NCBI GenBank assembly: GCA_905250115.1
Contig: CAJNOI010000046.1
Coordinates: forward strand, 359,587 to 423,586
Length of the DNA: 64,000 nt
Direction: 5' to 3'
DNA from: Adineta steineri
Taxonomy: Eukaryota > Rotifera > Eurotatoria > Adinetida > Adinetidae
The notes below the pieces were generated by a model. That model was given only the letters and a program-made list of their open reading frames with translations, was not told the DNA's origin and did not search any database. Made by a program: the position numbers and the translations under genes. Positions 12,655 to 24,853 of this stretch are shown here, in pieces (within the stretch, counting starts at the first letter, position 1; each line of letters opens with the position of its first letter).

Positions 12655-13330
12655 GGGGAAACACTTCAATCACTCAACGAATTACTGGTGAAAGTCACTG
12701 ATGATGATGATGATGATTGAAATGAAGTTCCATCTGATTATATAACACTTCTTTGAAGTAATCCTAATGTTACATTACACATCATAACAGAAAAAAAGAA
12801 AACATTAAATAATATACAAATGTATATTTGTTCATCTGTTTTCATTGATAAAAATATTATTAAAATACAACAAATACATTATATTTTACTGCTTCATCTC
12901 AAGATATTTTTTTATTTTGGAGATTCAACAAATTCACAAGTATCAGTTGGAATATTTGAAAATCATTTGTCTCAGATGTGATATGAATCTTCATATAAAA
13001 TATTCAAGATATATTTATTATAACACAATTAATAGCTATGTTACTACCACAACTAGATCTAATTTAGAATTATGAAGCAATTCGGAACTAAATATTGAAT
13101 AACGAAATGAATTAGCCAGTATGTTGTTTTTTTTCTATTGATAAACCATCCACAGACTTCTGTTGAACTGTATGAATTAGTCTTAAAAACATTTCTGACT
13201 ATTATACAGAAAATGTAACGTTCATCTCATCAACAAAATTCGTAGAATCTCGTCCTCGTTCTGTGTATACTGAAATGAAAAATCTATTGTTTACAAACAA
13301 AACTTATACTTAATAATTTCACTTAACATA
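12655..13330 (+). pseudogene. Decayed tandem copy of the DUF4139-like gene
   Basis: Collinear, gapped similarity to the gene at 10453-11867, visible at the nucleotide level. GATGATTGAAATGAAGTTCC (about 12713) matches GATGATTGGAATAATATTCA; ACAGAAAAAAAGAAAACATT (about 12788) matches ACAGAAACAAAGAAAAATTT. CCATCCACAGACTTCTGTTG (about 13147) matches CCATCCAGATATTTCTGTTG, and AGAAAATGTAACGTTCATCT (about 13207) matches AGAAAATGTAACATTAATTT. All lie in the same order as in the parent. No long frame survives; stops and indels interrupt it, and the copy is shorter, so internal deletions are likely. Ends are approximate. Confidence 0.8.
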
Positions 13331-14581
13331 GGAGAAATCAAATATACTTAACAGAAGAGCACTTGAAATTTGAACAACGAAATTTATTATTAACAATTTT
13401 GTATTGTCAATATATTCATAAAATATTCTTTAGTTCTTAGATTAAATCGATCATTTTCATGAAAAAATTCTGTATTATTTTTACTTTAAAAACAAAAATC
13501 TCAATAAATGATGTTTTCATATATACTTTAATAAAAATCCATTGCATTATTATAAAAGAAATATATATCATTTTGTTCGTTTACTTTGTTCGCACACACA
13601 CCACTTATCTTTCCTGTGGTGGCTACTAGAAAGTATACATTTGTGCTTTTTTGTTCACACACACATGCACACAGCAAGAAACGATACACACACACACAAG
13701 AAAAAACGAAATACGCAAAGAGCTATTTTCAAAAACGAAAAATACCAAAAAAGTCGAAAAGAAAAAAGATCTTCATAACAACAAGAAAAGAAGAAAAAAA
13801 ATGTAGAGAATGCGAACAACAATAACAAATATATGGCATAGATGTGTATTATTTTGTTGTTATTATTGTTCTATTTGTTTTTTTAAATTACAATAAAAAA
13901 AAAGAAGAAAAAAAAGAAGAAGAAACGATTTGTTCTTAATTGCACGACACACACACACACAGGGAAAGAACAGGTTAAGGGGAAGCAATAATGAATAGAT
14001 GTTTTTTCATTTGTTCGTTTACCAAAAAACATAAGCCGGATAAAATGAAAGAAAGTCAAGAGAGAAAAAAGAAGAAAAATCCAAGAATCAATAGACATAT
14101 ACTAAACCAGATGTACACAAAACACATACAAACATTGTTCTTTGTCATGAGAAAAAACGGAGCGAGAAGAAGAAAAAAAAACAAACCTATGAAATGAATT
14201 GCACACACACATATATACGTACATACATAGAGAAACTACACTGCACTGCACTGCACTGCACACATATAGATATATTTATATATACACGCATAAAGTGTGT
14301 CATGGGATTTTGTTCGTTATATTCGCATATGTAAGATGTAAATTGAGGAAACCGAGCGACCATTGCGATATAAAAATAAGGATTGCAACAAAACTGTTCG
14401 ATAGAGTAGATGTGTAGACTAGCTCAACACACACACATATACATATAAGACGAGAAAAAAAAAGTACGGAAATATAGAGAGAGATAGAGAGACAGAGGGT
14501 TAAAAGATATCTGAACGTGAGCTTCGAAAGATACATGCGAATACAAATTTATGTATAGAGATATATATATATAAATAAATA
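13331..14581. other. Intergenic with CA-rich simple sequence
   Basis: Contains short CACA runs (about 13593, 13656, 13688, 13948, 14202, 14428), a small CTGCA repeat (about 14240-14260), A-rich tracts and AGAGAG runs. Frames on both strands here are low complexity. Confidence 0.6.
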
Positions 14582-15277
14582 TTAATCAGCTATTGTAGCT
14601 GTTGCTGCTGATGTCGATGTTGTATTATCGACAGGTTTAAGTCGTAATGATACTTCCAGTGGTTTTGTTACACGATGACGACAAGGTAAATAAACCATAC
14701 ATGGTACAAATAAATCTTTATATAGATCATCATCACTTTCAACTAAGAATGGTTGCATAGACAAAAGACGATTATTATTATTACTGTCATTTGTTGATGT
14801 TTTATTCGTTATTGTTGTAGTTGTTGTTGATGATGATGATAATAAATTATTTAAATTAATATTTTCTGATTCATTACTATCAGTTGTATGACCATTTAAA
14901 TCATTATCATTTGATATTGAACGTTTTATTGTTGATGTAAAATTCATATCAGTTGGAATTGTAGATGTTGATGATAGAAGATTTGATGACAATGAAAATG
15001 TTGATTTAGATGATTGTTGATCTGAACATGGTGATAATTGAGATGTTGAATTTGATGTTGTAGATTGTTGTTGAATTAAACGTAGATCATCCACAGATAT
15101 ATTATGAACATTACGCATATGAGCACGTAAAAAATATTTATTACATAATTCCTAAGATTATTTACTCTATATAAATGTGATTGTCAGTAGAAAGAAAATC
15201 TTACCTTTTTACACACTTGACAAGTAACACGTAATTGAACTTGTGGTGTTTGTTTCAAACGAACAGTATTACTTCCT
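14582..15277 (-). CDS. C2H2 zinc-finger protein, 3' part, cut by assembly gap
   Basis: Two exons are visible: 15277 (at the gap) to 15205, and 15151 to 14582, joined in phase 0. Across the junction runs a C2H2 finger: TCQVCKK, then ELCNKYFLRAHMRNVH (Cys-x2-Cys, Phe, His-x4-His). The rest is a Ser/Thr/Asn-rich tail with Thr runs and a more ordered block, ESDDDLYKDLFVPCMVYLPC, near residue 145 of the last exon. The 5' end is missing: on the minus strand it lies in or beyond the N gap at 15278-15377, and no matching exon is seen just past it. Probably a nuclear DNA- or RNA-binding protein; the family is not identified. Confidence 0.7.
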
Positions 15278-15377
15278 NNNNNNNNNNNNNNNNNNNNNNN
15301 NNNNNNNNNNNNNNNNNNNNNNNNNNNNNNNNNNNNNNNNNNNNNNNNNNNNNNNNNNNNNNNNNNNNNNNNNNNNN
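15278..15377. other. Assembly gap (100 N)
   Basis: Exactly 100 Ns, the usual placeholder for a gap of unknown length. It interrupts the C2H2 zinc-finger gene. Confidence 0.98.
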
Positions 15378-17265
15378 TTTTTTTTTCTTGCTTCTTCTTC
15401 TTTCTCATTGCATTCACTAATATAAGATGAAATTCGAAAAGAAGATTCTTCCTATGAGATTTGCTAATATACCGCTGACTTGGTCACACACACACAGGAA
15501 ATACGCAATGAGTTCCTGCAAAACGATTCAGAATGACCGAATGAACGGGAATAACGAGAGGGAGAGAGAGACAAAGAAAAAAAAAATAGATAAAAGTAAA
15601 CTAAGAGAAAAAAAATGAATTAGTGATGATGTTTCCAACTATATATCTATGGCACTAATAGTTGAAGAACGACAAAGAAAGAAAAAATGTTGAAGAATGC
15701 ATTACAACTATGGATTAATAGCAATTAGTAAAAAAAAAACGATAGGATCGTCAATTTTCATCTATTGAATAGAGAACTAAAAGATTTATAATCAATTTTT
15801 AAGCAAAATAAACGATTGTTTAATAAATATTTTATCACCATCTATTCTTCTCGAACGTTTTATGTTCTATTAAAATTTCATTTAATATTTTTGTTCTTTG
15901 TTTCCAGTTTTTTTTTCTCTTTTTCCTTTTCTCAATATAATCAAATAATCTATCATTTATTAAAAAAGCAAATGATGAGTTAATTATAAAAAATAAGCAA
16001 ATGAATGTGTTAGCAATAAAATCAAATAATCACAAGTTTGCATTTTTGACGTTTATGTGCTTCTCAACAGTTACAAAGATATAAAAAAAGATTTTCCCTT
16101 CTATATATATATAAATGTGTTCTTTTCTTCTCTTTTCCTTTTTTATAATTGAAGATTTCCTCTTGATGTTTATTACATATTTCATATTTTTGACAATCAT
16201 CGCAACCATTATCATCGCTATTTTGGTTTCTTTTCTCTTGATAATTTTTTTTTTTTTATTCAAAGAATAAAATAATACAATAACGCGGACTATCACACAT
16301 TCCCAAAGTTCATTTCCAAAACAATTAGAAAAGAAAAAAAAGGAATGCCGAAATATTATGCACCTCGATAGATCATTTTCATAGATGTTGTCAAAATTTC
16401 AGGAAGCAATCAGATTGTTGATTTGACTACTAAGATTTTTGTTTTATTTCTTTTGTCGGACGTTTTTTTTTTTTTATTTCCACAGTGTGAAGGGACATAC
16501 ACATTCACACATGATATAATCAGTATATGTCGTAAAGAAGACAATCGATAAAAAGAAATGTGCGAACAGAAGAAATAGACAGACAGTTAGACAGACATAT
16601 AAATAAAAAAGTAACAAAAAAGAAAAGGTAAGATCGATTTTGATTTATTAGAAGGAAGTTTTTGTTCTAGGTGTGTTATGTTAAAAAATTCATGTTCAAT
16701 GCTTGAGGTTATGCAAGCAAAGCGAAAAAGATCATTTATTAGAATCGATAGATGACAATGTCGGCCATGTATAACAGTATAGCATACAAAAAAAAAGTTA
16801 ACACTTGCAAGAATGAGTCAAGTGGAGACGAGAGAGAGAGAGAGAGAGATAGAGAAAATGAGCGCGCGGGAAATCAATTCAAAAACACATTAGACCTCCG
16901 GCAATGTTAAGCGATTTTTTGAAAAGAATAGAACAAAAAATTGAGAGAGGAAGAATGTTGTCAGTATGAATGAATAGGGGGAAGACAAAAAAAAGCGTAC
17001 ATATACCACTCAAGTACTCTAAAGTTTGACGTGAGAGTCGATCAATAGGGGTTAAAAAATGTTTGACGTTAGAATAGTGTGAAACAGATGCGCGAATAAA
17101 ATCAAATAAAGAAACAGAGGAAATACATTTGATGTAATTAAACAAAAGAATAAGAAATAAATCCAACAATGAAAAAAAAAAAGAAAACAAAAAACGATCC
17201 CTGACTAATAAGTGCTCAATTGTTCTTTTTTTTTTATTTTGATAATTGAATATAAAGTTATTTAT
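15378..17265. other. Intergenic, low-complexity tracts
   Basis: A/T- and GA-rich sequence, including GAGAGA at about 16831-16850. Frames such as minus 16030-16296 and 16879-17190 are low complexity. The missing 5' exons of the zinc-finger gene could lie here or inside the gap, but none was found. Confidence 0.5.
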
Positions 17266-18985
17266 TTAACGTTTGAGTTTGAGTTTTTCAACATCTTCAG
17301 TTAATTTATCAGTTGCCGGTGTTGTTGTTGTTGTTGTTGTTGTTGTTGCTGTTGTCGTTGCTTTATTACCAGGTTTAATACCTCGTTTTTCAAGTGCTTT
17401 AGCTACAAGATCCTTGCATTCATCAAATTCTTTTTCAACAGCTACATCATATGCATCTTTGCCTAGAATAAATTAATATAAAAGAAAAAAACAAACTAAT
17501 CAATTTTATTTTTATACCTTCATTATTTCGAACAGTTAAATCAGCACCAGCACGGATTAGAGTTGTTAAAATACGTGGTTTATTAAAAAAACAAGCAACC
17601 ATTGCAGCCGTGTTATTTTTTAAATCTTGCGCATTAACTTTAGCACCATGATGTAATAATAAATCCACACATTCAGGACTATCAACAATACCTACATAAG
17701 ATATTCATTAAAAGATGGGAAAAAAAAAAGTTTTCTTTTCTATTAATTCTTACCAGCGCTGGCAAAATGAAGTGCAGTACCACCTTGATCATTACGATGA
17801 TTAACATTTGTTTCTTTATGATCCAATAAAATTCTTTTAATAAAGAAAAAAAAATGATTTTGTTATTTTTTTTGTCCTTAAAATTAAATCTTACTGAACA
17901 ATTTTTCTTCGATTATGTCGAGCAGCAATACTTAATGGTGTATCACCCATAAATGCGACATTTGGATCAGCATGTGCATCCATTAATACTTCAACACATT
18001 CAGGTCGATCATGTATAACAGCTCTAGAAGTATCAAGAAAAAAATTTATTGAAATAAAGAAAGAACAAAAAAAAACTATTCTTTTTCTATCTCTTTTACT
18101 TATGAATAGCTGCCATTGAACTTCGATCTAAATGATTAACTTGTGCACCATATTTAACTAATAAACGAATTAAATCAGCTCGATCTTTTTGCTATTGAAT
18201 ATAAAAAAATAAATTAACATATATACATATATAAAATTAAATTAACAAAACTTACACGTAAACTTTGTCCATGATATTCAGCATCACATAAGACATGAAT
18301 CGGTGTTAAATGATGTTCACTTTCAGTTTGATTTGGATCTGCACCATTCTTTAATTAGAAATAAAATACTTTGTATTATATTTTATTTTTTCTTCTATAC
18401 GTACTTCAATAAAAAAACGAATGATATCAACATCACCTTCGAAACAAGCAATGATCAACGGTGATACTTGGGCGATGGGTGTACCCGTTTGTTCATGTAA
18501 AATTTCACAACTAATACTTGGATCTTACGAGAGAAAAAGAAAAATCGGCTAATTAAAAATATTTTATCTTACTCATACTTGTGCCCTTTTTTATTAAATC
18601 ACGAAGACCTTTAAGTTTTTCATCAACATTTGTTTGTGTTCGATCGGTATTCCAAATAGCAATTAATAATGGATGGTGTTTATCTTTAAAAGCTCGATCT
18701 GTTGATGAACCATTTGAAATTGCTGAATGTGTATGTGTTGCTGTTTTATCTTCACGATTTTCTCGATGTGTATCTTTTTCACGATGTGAATCGCCTTTGG
18801 TAGTACGTGTTGATCGATGTTCAACATGAGTACTAGAAATATTTTTTTTACTTATTTGTTATTTTCTTATATATTAACCAATTCAAACTAAATTCATATT
18901 CTTACCTCGTTTTTGTGCTACTAGAAAAATAGAGAATAAATATAAGTTTTTAGTTTATTTCTTTTGTATGATAACTATACCTCAT
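17266..18985 (-). CDS. Ankyrin-repeat protein
   Basis: Ten coding exons join in phase to 384 residues: 18985-18981, 18920-18906, 18832-18572, 18523-18405, 18348-18256, 18191-18110, 18023-17895, 17833-17754, 17691-17518 and 17462-17266. The first coding exon is only 5 nt and the second 15 nt, together giving MSSTKTS. Residues about 8-70 are charged and His/Thr/Arg-rich. Ankyrin units then follow to about 345, with typical TPLxxA and GADP motifs (VSPLIIACFEGDVDIIRFFI, GDTPLSIAARHNRRKIVQIL, GTALHFASAG, ECVDLLLHHGAKVNA). The C-terminus holds a Thr run coded by a CAA/CAG-like repeat and a basic KLKLKR end. No catalytic domain is seen. Ankyrin stacks bind protein partners; the partner is unknown. 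Confidence 0.88.
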
Positions 18986-21900
18986 TTTTTTTGTCGGTTA
19001 AAAAGAAGAATGTATGTATGTAGACGAATACGTGTAAGTGAACTTATGTGTATGAGCAAAGACGCTTGTCGTCGAGGGTAGATATATGGGCGATGTGCAT
19101 GCAAGAAGACAAAGCGAGCAGAAGCACTCAACCATGTCCTTATTATATGAACATTGTCACTATCATTTATATTGGGTATATAGTAGTATTTGGTGATGAG
19201 GAGAGACCGGCAAGAGGACAAAAAAAGAAGAAAGTAAGAAAAGGGTGCATATATTTATTTGTACATACGTATCCATTACGTATGAATATGCAATAAATGT
19301 TAATTTCATATTTGAATGATTTCTGTATTCTCGGATTATTTTTTATCTAGTAAATTGTTCATTTTCTAATAAAATCATTAGTTAATTTATATATATTTGA
19401 ATAAAAATTCATTTTTTATTTTATTGATTAAAATCATATTTATATAGAATTCTGTTTAGGTGCATATAAAAATCTTTGGTATGAAAACAAAATAGTAGAG
19501 AGAATTAAAAACTAATTTATAAATGATTCGCTAATATAAATTAGCACTGGTTGGTAAAGCATAACAAGCAATCGAAAAAAATGTGTACGTTTGATTATAT
19601 TCACGTGTCACTGACATATGTGAAGATTTGACATTAATAATTAGTGGAGTTGAGCATAAACATTTTCTTTCTTCTACCGAATAATTTTAATAATATTTCT
19701 CTGTATTTGATTCAATTATCTTGATTTTATTGAAATATTTATTAAAATTGACATGCTTTTTTTTCTAATTACAATTCAACCTTTAAACATTCAGTGCAAA
19801 TAAATCATTATAAAATATATTTTTGAAAGTATTCAAGAATCATGCATCGAATTTATATATAAAAATCAATTTATAATCATTTATTTCATATAGTATATAC
19901 TATCCTTCTGCAATGACTTTGTATGATATAGTTAGAATAACTATATGATTGAAATTTGTCTATATTTGTCATTAAACAACATAGATAGTTATTAATGAAT
20001 GAGAGTTACAGTTTATTACACACATTAAAGTAATTGAACCACATTATTTGTATGCATTAGAAAAAAAATTAATGATATAGAAAATAAATTGCTTTAGCAA
20101 ACACATTAAATATTCAAAATTGTTGCATCTGTTATATATTTTTATGAAATCCTTCTATAGTTTTCGATAAAATATATTAAACATATTAAGTCGAAATAAT
20201 GCGGCAACTCTTGTTCTCTATTAGCCACGGTTTAAGGTCAATGCGTGCGTATCGTATTTTACTTAATTACGATTGATAAACAAATATAATCGAATTTTCC
20301 TATGTTAATTTCTATATTCTTAATAATCAATAAATTCCCATTATTTAACAAATATCAGTATATTATAATGTTAATCTATACTATAAAGATACGATTGTAA
20401 ACTGTATCTATATACTATCACGTCTTCGTTCATAATAACTTTACTATATATTATTTGTTTTTCTTTATTTTCGGTGATTTAATTATAGAATAATAATTTG
20501 ATTTAACGAGTTTCAAGTTTGAATCTAATTGAGGGCATACTAAATATTTTTTTTTTAAGAAATCATATTCGAAGGATTTTTATAATAGTTGATTTGAGAA
20601 AGATAAACAAATTATTTCTAGAAAATTTTCATTTATGATAGTCATCTGGAAAAATGAAAAAGTGGACGATATCATTTTATGTATGTTGTATATTCAAAAT
20701 GAAAAAGTATTTACCATAGAATCTTTAAAATTGTATTACGAGTATATAATGACATATAATAGACCTCGATTTTCATGGGCATATATCTTTGTCGGTGTAT
20801 ATAGAGAAAAAGAATGATATTAAGTACGTAAATGAAACATTTTTACTCACACATGACCGATTTTTATTTATCATTTCATTCATATTTGATTGTCTTTAGA
20901 CATATACTCTTCTATATTGATGTCTCGTGATAGTTTTGTCCTTCTAAAATAATGTTCTATTATAATTTTCATAACTTAAACTTGATATTATATCTAAATT
21001 ATTCGTATTATACTAAACAATAGCCATCTATTCTACAATGAGAAGAACAGTTTCGTATCAATTTGAATCTTAAACACGAAATATATGTTTATCGAAAAGA
21101 AAAATGAGAACAAAAAAATTAACATAATGAATAGGATAAAGTATCAAATACATTTTATTCTAAAAATATTTTGCAACTCTTTTCACATGTCTATTTTGAA
21201 CTTGAAGAATCAAATATCATAATTGAGTATTTAATTTCATGTGTTCATGTGATTAATAATATATATCTTAACTTCCAGGAAAGTAGAAATTACCTTAAGA
21301 AAAGTTGTGATCACTGATTACTTTCGTCATTCTTATCAGTATTCTATCGAAAATAAATGTTACTGTATATAGTTATGAGATAATCATTACTCTATGAAAT
21401 AGATTTTTTTTTTCAGTACTAATCTAATTATAAAAGTAGGAGACGATGATAAAACATACTGGAAGAGTGTTATATGAATTTTTCTTAATTAAATCTGATA
21501 GGTACGTTAGAGAAACGGTGTATATAGTTGATAGTAGTACGACAACATCAGATTGTACTCGAAATTATATATGGTGTCAACGTTCATCTCTTTGAAATCT
21601 GCAAAACAACAACAAATTGATGATTCATTTTATGAATCTAATTTAATATGACATTTTATATTATAGTTTGTAGTTAGTTTCATGTATTCAACCGACATTT
21701 CTCATTTCTATTCATCATAGTACTACTTCTAAAAGAAGTAATATCCTATAAAACGCTGAAATGATTCTTTTTTGTGTCTCAAATGATGTCGAGTCTATAG
21801 TAAATTATTCAAATTTTAAGGATAAGTATATTTGTTTGACATTTAATTTAAAGACACAGCATCTTCTACTCTAATTACTTTCATTTTAAATTCATACTGA

Positions 21901-24461
21901 GACTAGTATGATTTCTGACTATCCTGTAGTTTTATTTTTTTACTATTATAAAAAAATTGATAATAAAAATTCTATATTCTCAGTTGTTTGTACTTTTATT
22001 AAATTCTATTATCGAATATAATTCATTTTTTTCTTTGTAAGAAAAATTTTTATTTAGAAAACTATTTGAATATATTTATGTTCTATTTATTAATATGGGA
22101 GTTAACTTTTAAGTTATCAAGATAATCTAATATTTATATACTGTTCTCCTTTTTCTTTCTATTTTTTTTTCTTGCTTTTCTGATCTGCTCTATTACGAGA
22201 TAATTATTTTCCGCATCATTTTTATGATAAAAAAAAAGCACATTGAGAGAAATGAATACACTACTAGACAGGAAGAGAGAACGACTCATTTCACACTCCA
22301 TCCAGCATACTCGGACTATATTACAAACATTATTCGGTCTTAAGCTCTTCGCGTTTTGTTTTATATGTGTTTGCGTGTACGCTCAGATATCTCTTCACTT
22401 AGTGTCTATCTGTCGATAGAAAAATCTCTAAAAACAAAATCTACATATTCATCAGAATGTTTTATGTTTTTTCACCATTTTTTTTCTCTCTCTCTATATA
22501 CTCGACCAACAGAAAAAAATCAAATGAGATGAAAAGAATATATCTAAGTGTTTTTGGCACAATAGAGTTAGTCTTTCAAAATTGATTTGAAATCTGATCG
22601 ATATACATCGGACAACCGTTTCCTTCTTCCTCTTTTAACATTATCATTATCATCATCATCATTATAGTTATAATAATTACTATCAGGAAACTGAATGACA
22701 TTTCTTTATTTAATAGTATCAAAAGAAATAAAACTCGACAGAAAAAAGAAAACTTATCATTGTTATTGAAAATCTTTCCGATCTACTTTTTACTTGTCTA
22801 TTAGTATCAATTCCAAACATGAAAATGACTACACCTTGAAATAAAAAAGTACTTAGTAAAGTAGAATACTTTTTTTTTGTGCAAAAAAAGAACATTTCAA
22901 TATATTAAAAGTATATAGTTGCATGTTAATGAGAAAAAAAAATCAATTGTATAGAAAACTTGATTTAGACAAGGTGAGTTTATACACGCTATCATTTTCA
23001 GTAAGATGAATAGAAAAATATTTCTTTTTCATTATTTATTTGACTAAATGTCAGTTCAATAACAATTTTTATTTTTGTTTCTCATTAGTATATATAAATG
23101 AATGCATATCAAATTTAGTTGACTTAGGTTAACATACTATTATTTACATCATACACATTTATGCACGATTTTATCGGAGATTAATGTCAATAAATCATCA
23201 ATATTCTCTCTATTAACACGACATTTTCTGGTCATTATATATCATCATTTCTTTTTTATATTCGATAAAAAAAAGTTTTAAATGACAGAAATAGTTAAGA
23301 TTAATTAATCAAATTGATAATTAAAGACATCGATAATTTAATCTTAGGGCATATAACAAAAACAAAGTAAGTTATCATTTTATCATTCAACTATAATATG
23401 ATTGTTGACCGATCAATAGAAAACTATACAAATCCCTCAAGTGTTCATTTGATTGAAGACAAGTTCTCTTCTATTCGTTAGTATACTATTGTCTTCTATG
23501 CATATGTAGATGCCCGAAAGCTACCAAGATGATTTTTGGTAATAAGAAATAAGAGAAAAGAAAACAGAAAAGATCTTATAGAATTTATCCATACGTTATT
23601 TAGGAAGCGAAGAAATGACGAATGAGATGACACATAGTGTCGAATAAATGATGAAATATGATTATTGTGAAAAGACTATAGCGAAAAATAAGACAAACAG
23701 CCTCGAGTACGACTGAAAAGAAGAAGAGAAATAGAGAAAAATATTTCTGATATGAGAGAGAAACATCTTTAATAAGGGAGAAAACTGTAAGGATGAGTAG
23801 TGCTAGTGTATATTGTTCACACAATATATTTCTTTCCTTTTGTCTTCAATTTTTTGTATAATCATAAATTATTTACTGATGGCAATGGTAAGATTGACAG
23901 TATCATTCTAATGTCTGTAGATGTTTTAAAAAATGAAAGATTGATCATATAAGATACAGCATAAGCATTAAAACAACAGCTTGAAAGAGAAAAGAGCAGC
24001 CTTTTTCGGTCGATTAGTGTAGCCGCCATTCAAAAATTTCCTTTACTCATTTTTCGTTTCATATATATTACAGACATCCATATGTTACTCTTATCATTGA
24101 TAGTGAATACTATGATCGATATAACATACAATGAGTACAAAAAGTTTTGTGAGTTTGTAATACTACGCTTTTGATTTTCTTCTTTTTCCTTTCCTAATTT
24201 AGAAAATGAATGTTAGGATATAAGAAGACAAAGCTTTTTTTTTATTGAATATGTTGAATAGAAGAAATAACATAGAGAACTTTGTTCATCTTTTGTTTTG
24301 TTAGTATGTTTTTATAAGAACCGGAATAACCTTATCTCGATTGAATTCTTTTATTATTAAGATAAATGTTTTTTTGAGAACATTATATTTTTTTCAATCT
24401 AACAATTAAATAGGTTTTTGGTGCATCAAGATTACATTTATTGTATATAGATGATAGATTT

Positions 24462-24497
<36 letters not shown>

Positions 24498-24853
24498 CAA
24501 ATAAATGTCGTTAAATAACATAGATTAAACGGATGTCGAATACGTGTCTAATATAGAAACATAATAACATTAGGATGGTATCAATTGCTGAGGAGGTTGA
24601 CGCACACGTAGAATCATATACATCCGGCCATATGCCTGTCACTCATATTTCTTTTTTGTTTTCCTTCAGGTTAAAATCTGGAAAACAATATTCGTGATTC
24701 ATTATTATAATGATGAGTACAATTGATCAGATCTATTTCGATTATTTTATTAATGATAACTTCTTGAAAAACTTCTCCCAAATATTAATCATTCAATAAA
24801 ACATGATCATAAACAATTATCATTAAATACAACAACTAAATTTCTACGAAAAT
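18986..24853. other. Long gene-free stretch (~5.9 kb)
   Basis: AT-rich sequence with no exon-like frames of credible composition. It holds the 5' flank of the ankyrin gene (left) and of the KCNQ gene (right), plus a TA dinucleotide run at about 24464-24495. It may contain distal regulatory sequence for KCNQ; nothing specific was identified. Confidence 0.5.
24464..24495. repeat. (TA)n microsatellite
   Basis: About 16 perfect TA units, 360 bases upstream of the KCNQ start codon. Confidence 0.9.

Noticed and set aside
13542..14536. Overlapping frames in CA-, GA- and A-rich DNA
   Set aside because: Low-complexity translations on both strands; no gene-like codon use.
15184..15425. Frames running through the N gap
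   Set aside because: Unknown bases cannot support a coding call; only the 15205-15277 part is supported, by the zinc-finger junction.
17319..17349. GTT/GTTGTT run as a microsatellite
   Set aside because: It is in frame and codes a Thr run in the last ankyrin-gene exon, so it is treated as coding.
20635..20817. 60-codon plus frame in the gene-free block
   Set aside because: No family signal, no neighbouring exons; expected by chance in 5.9 kb of AT-rich DNA.
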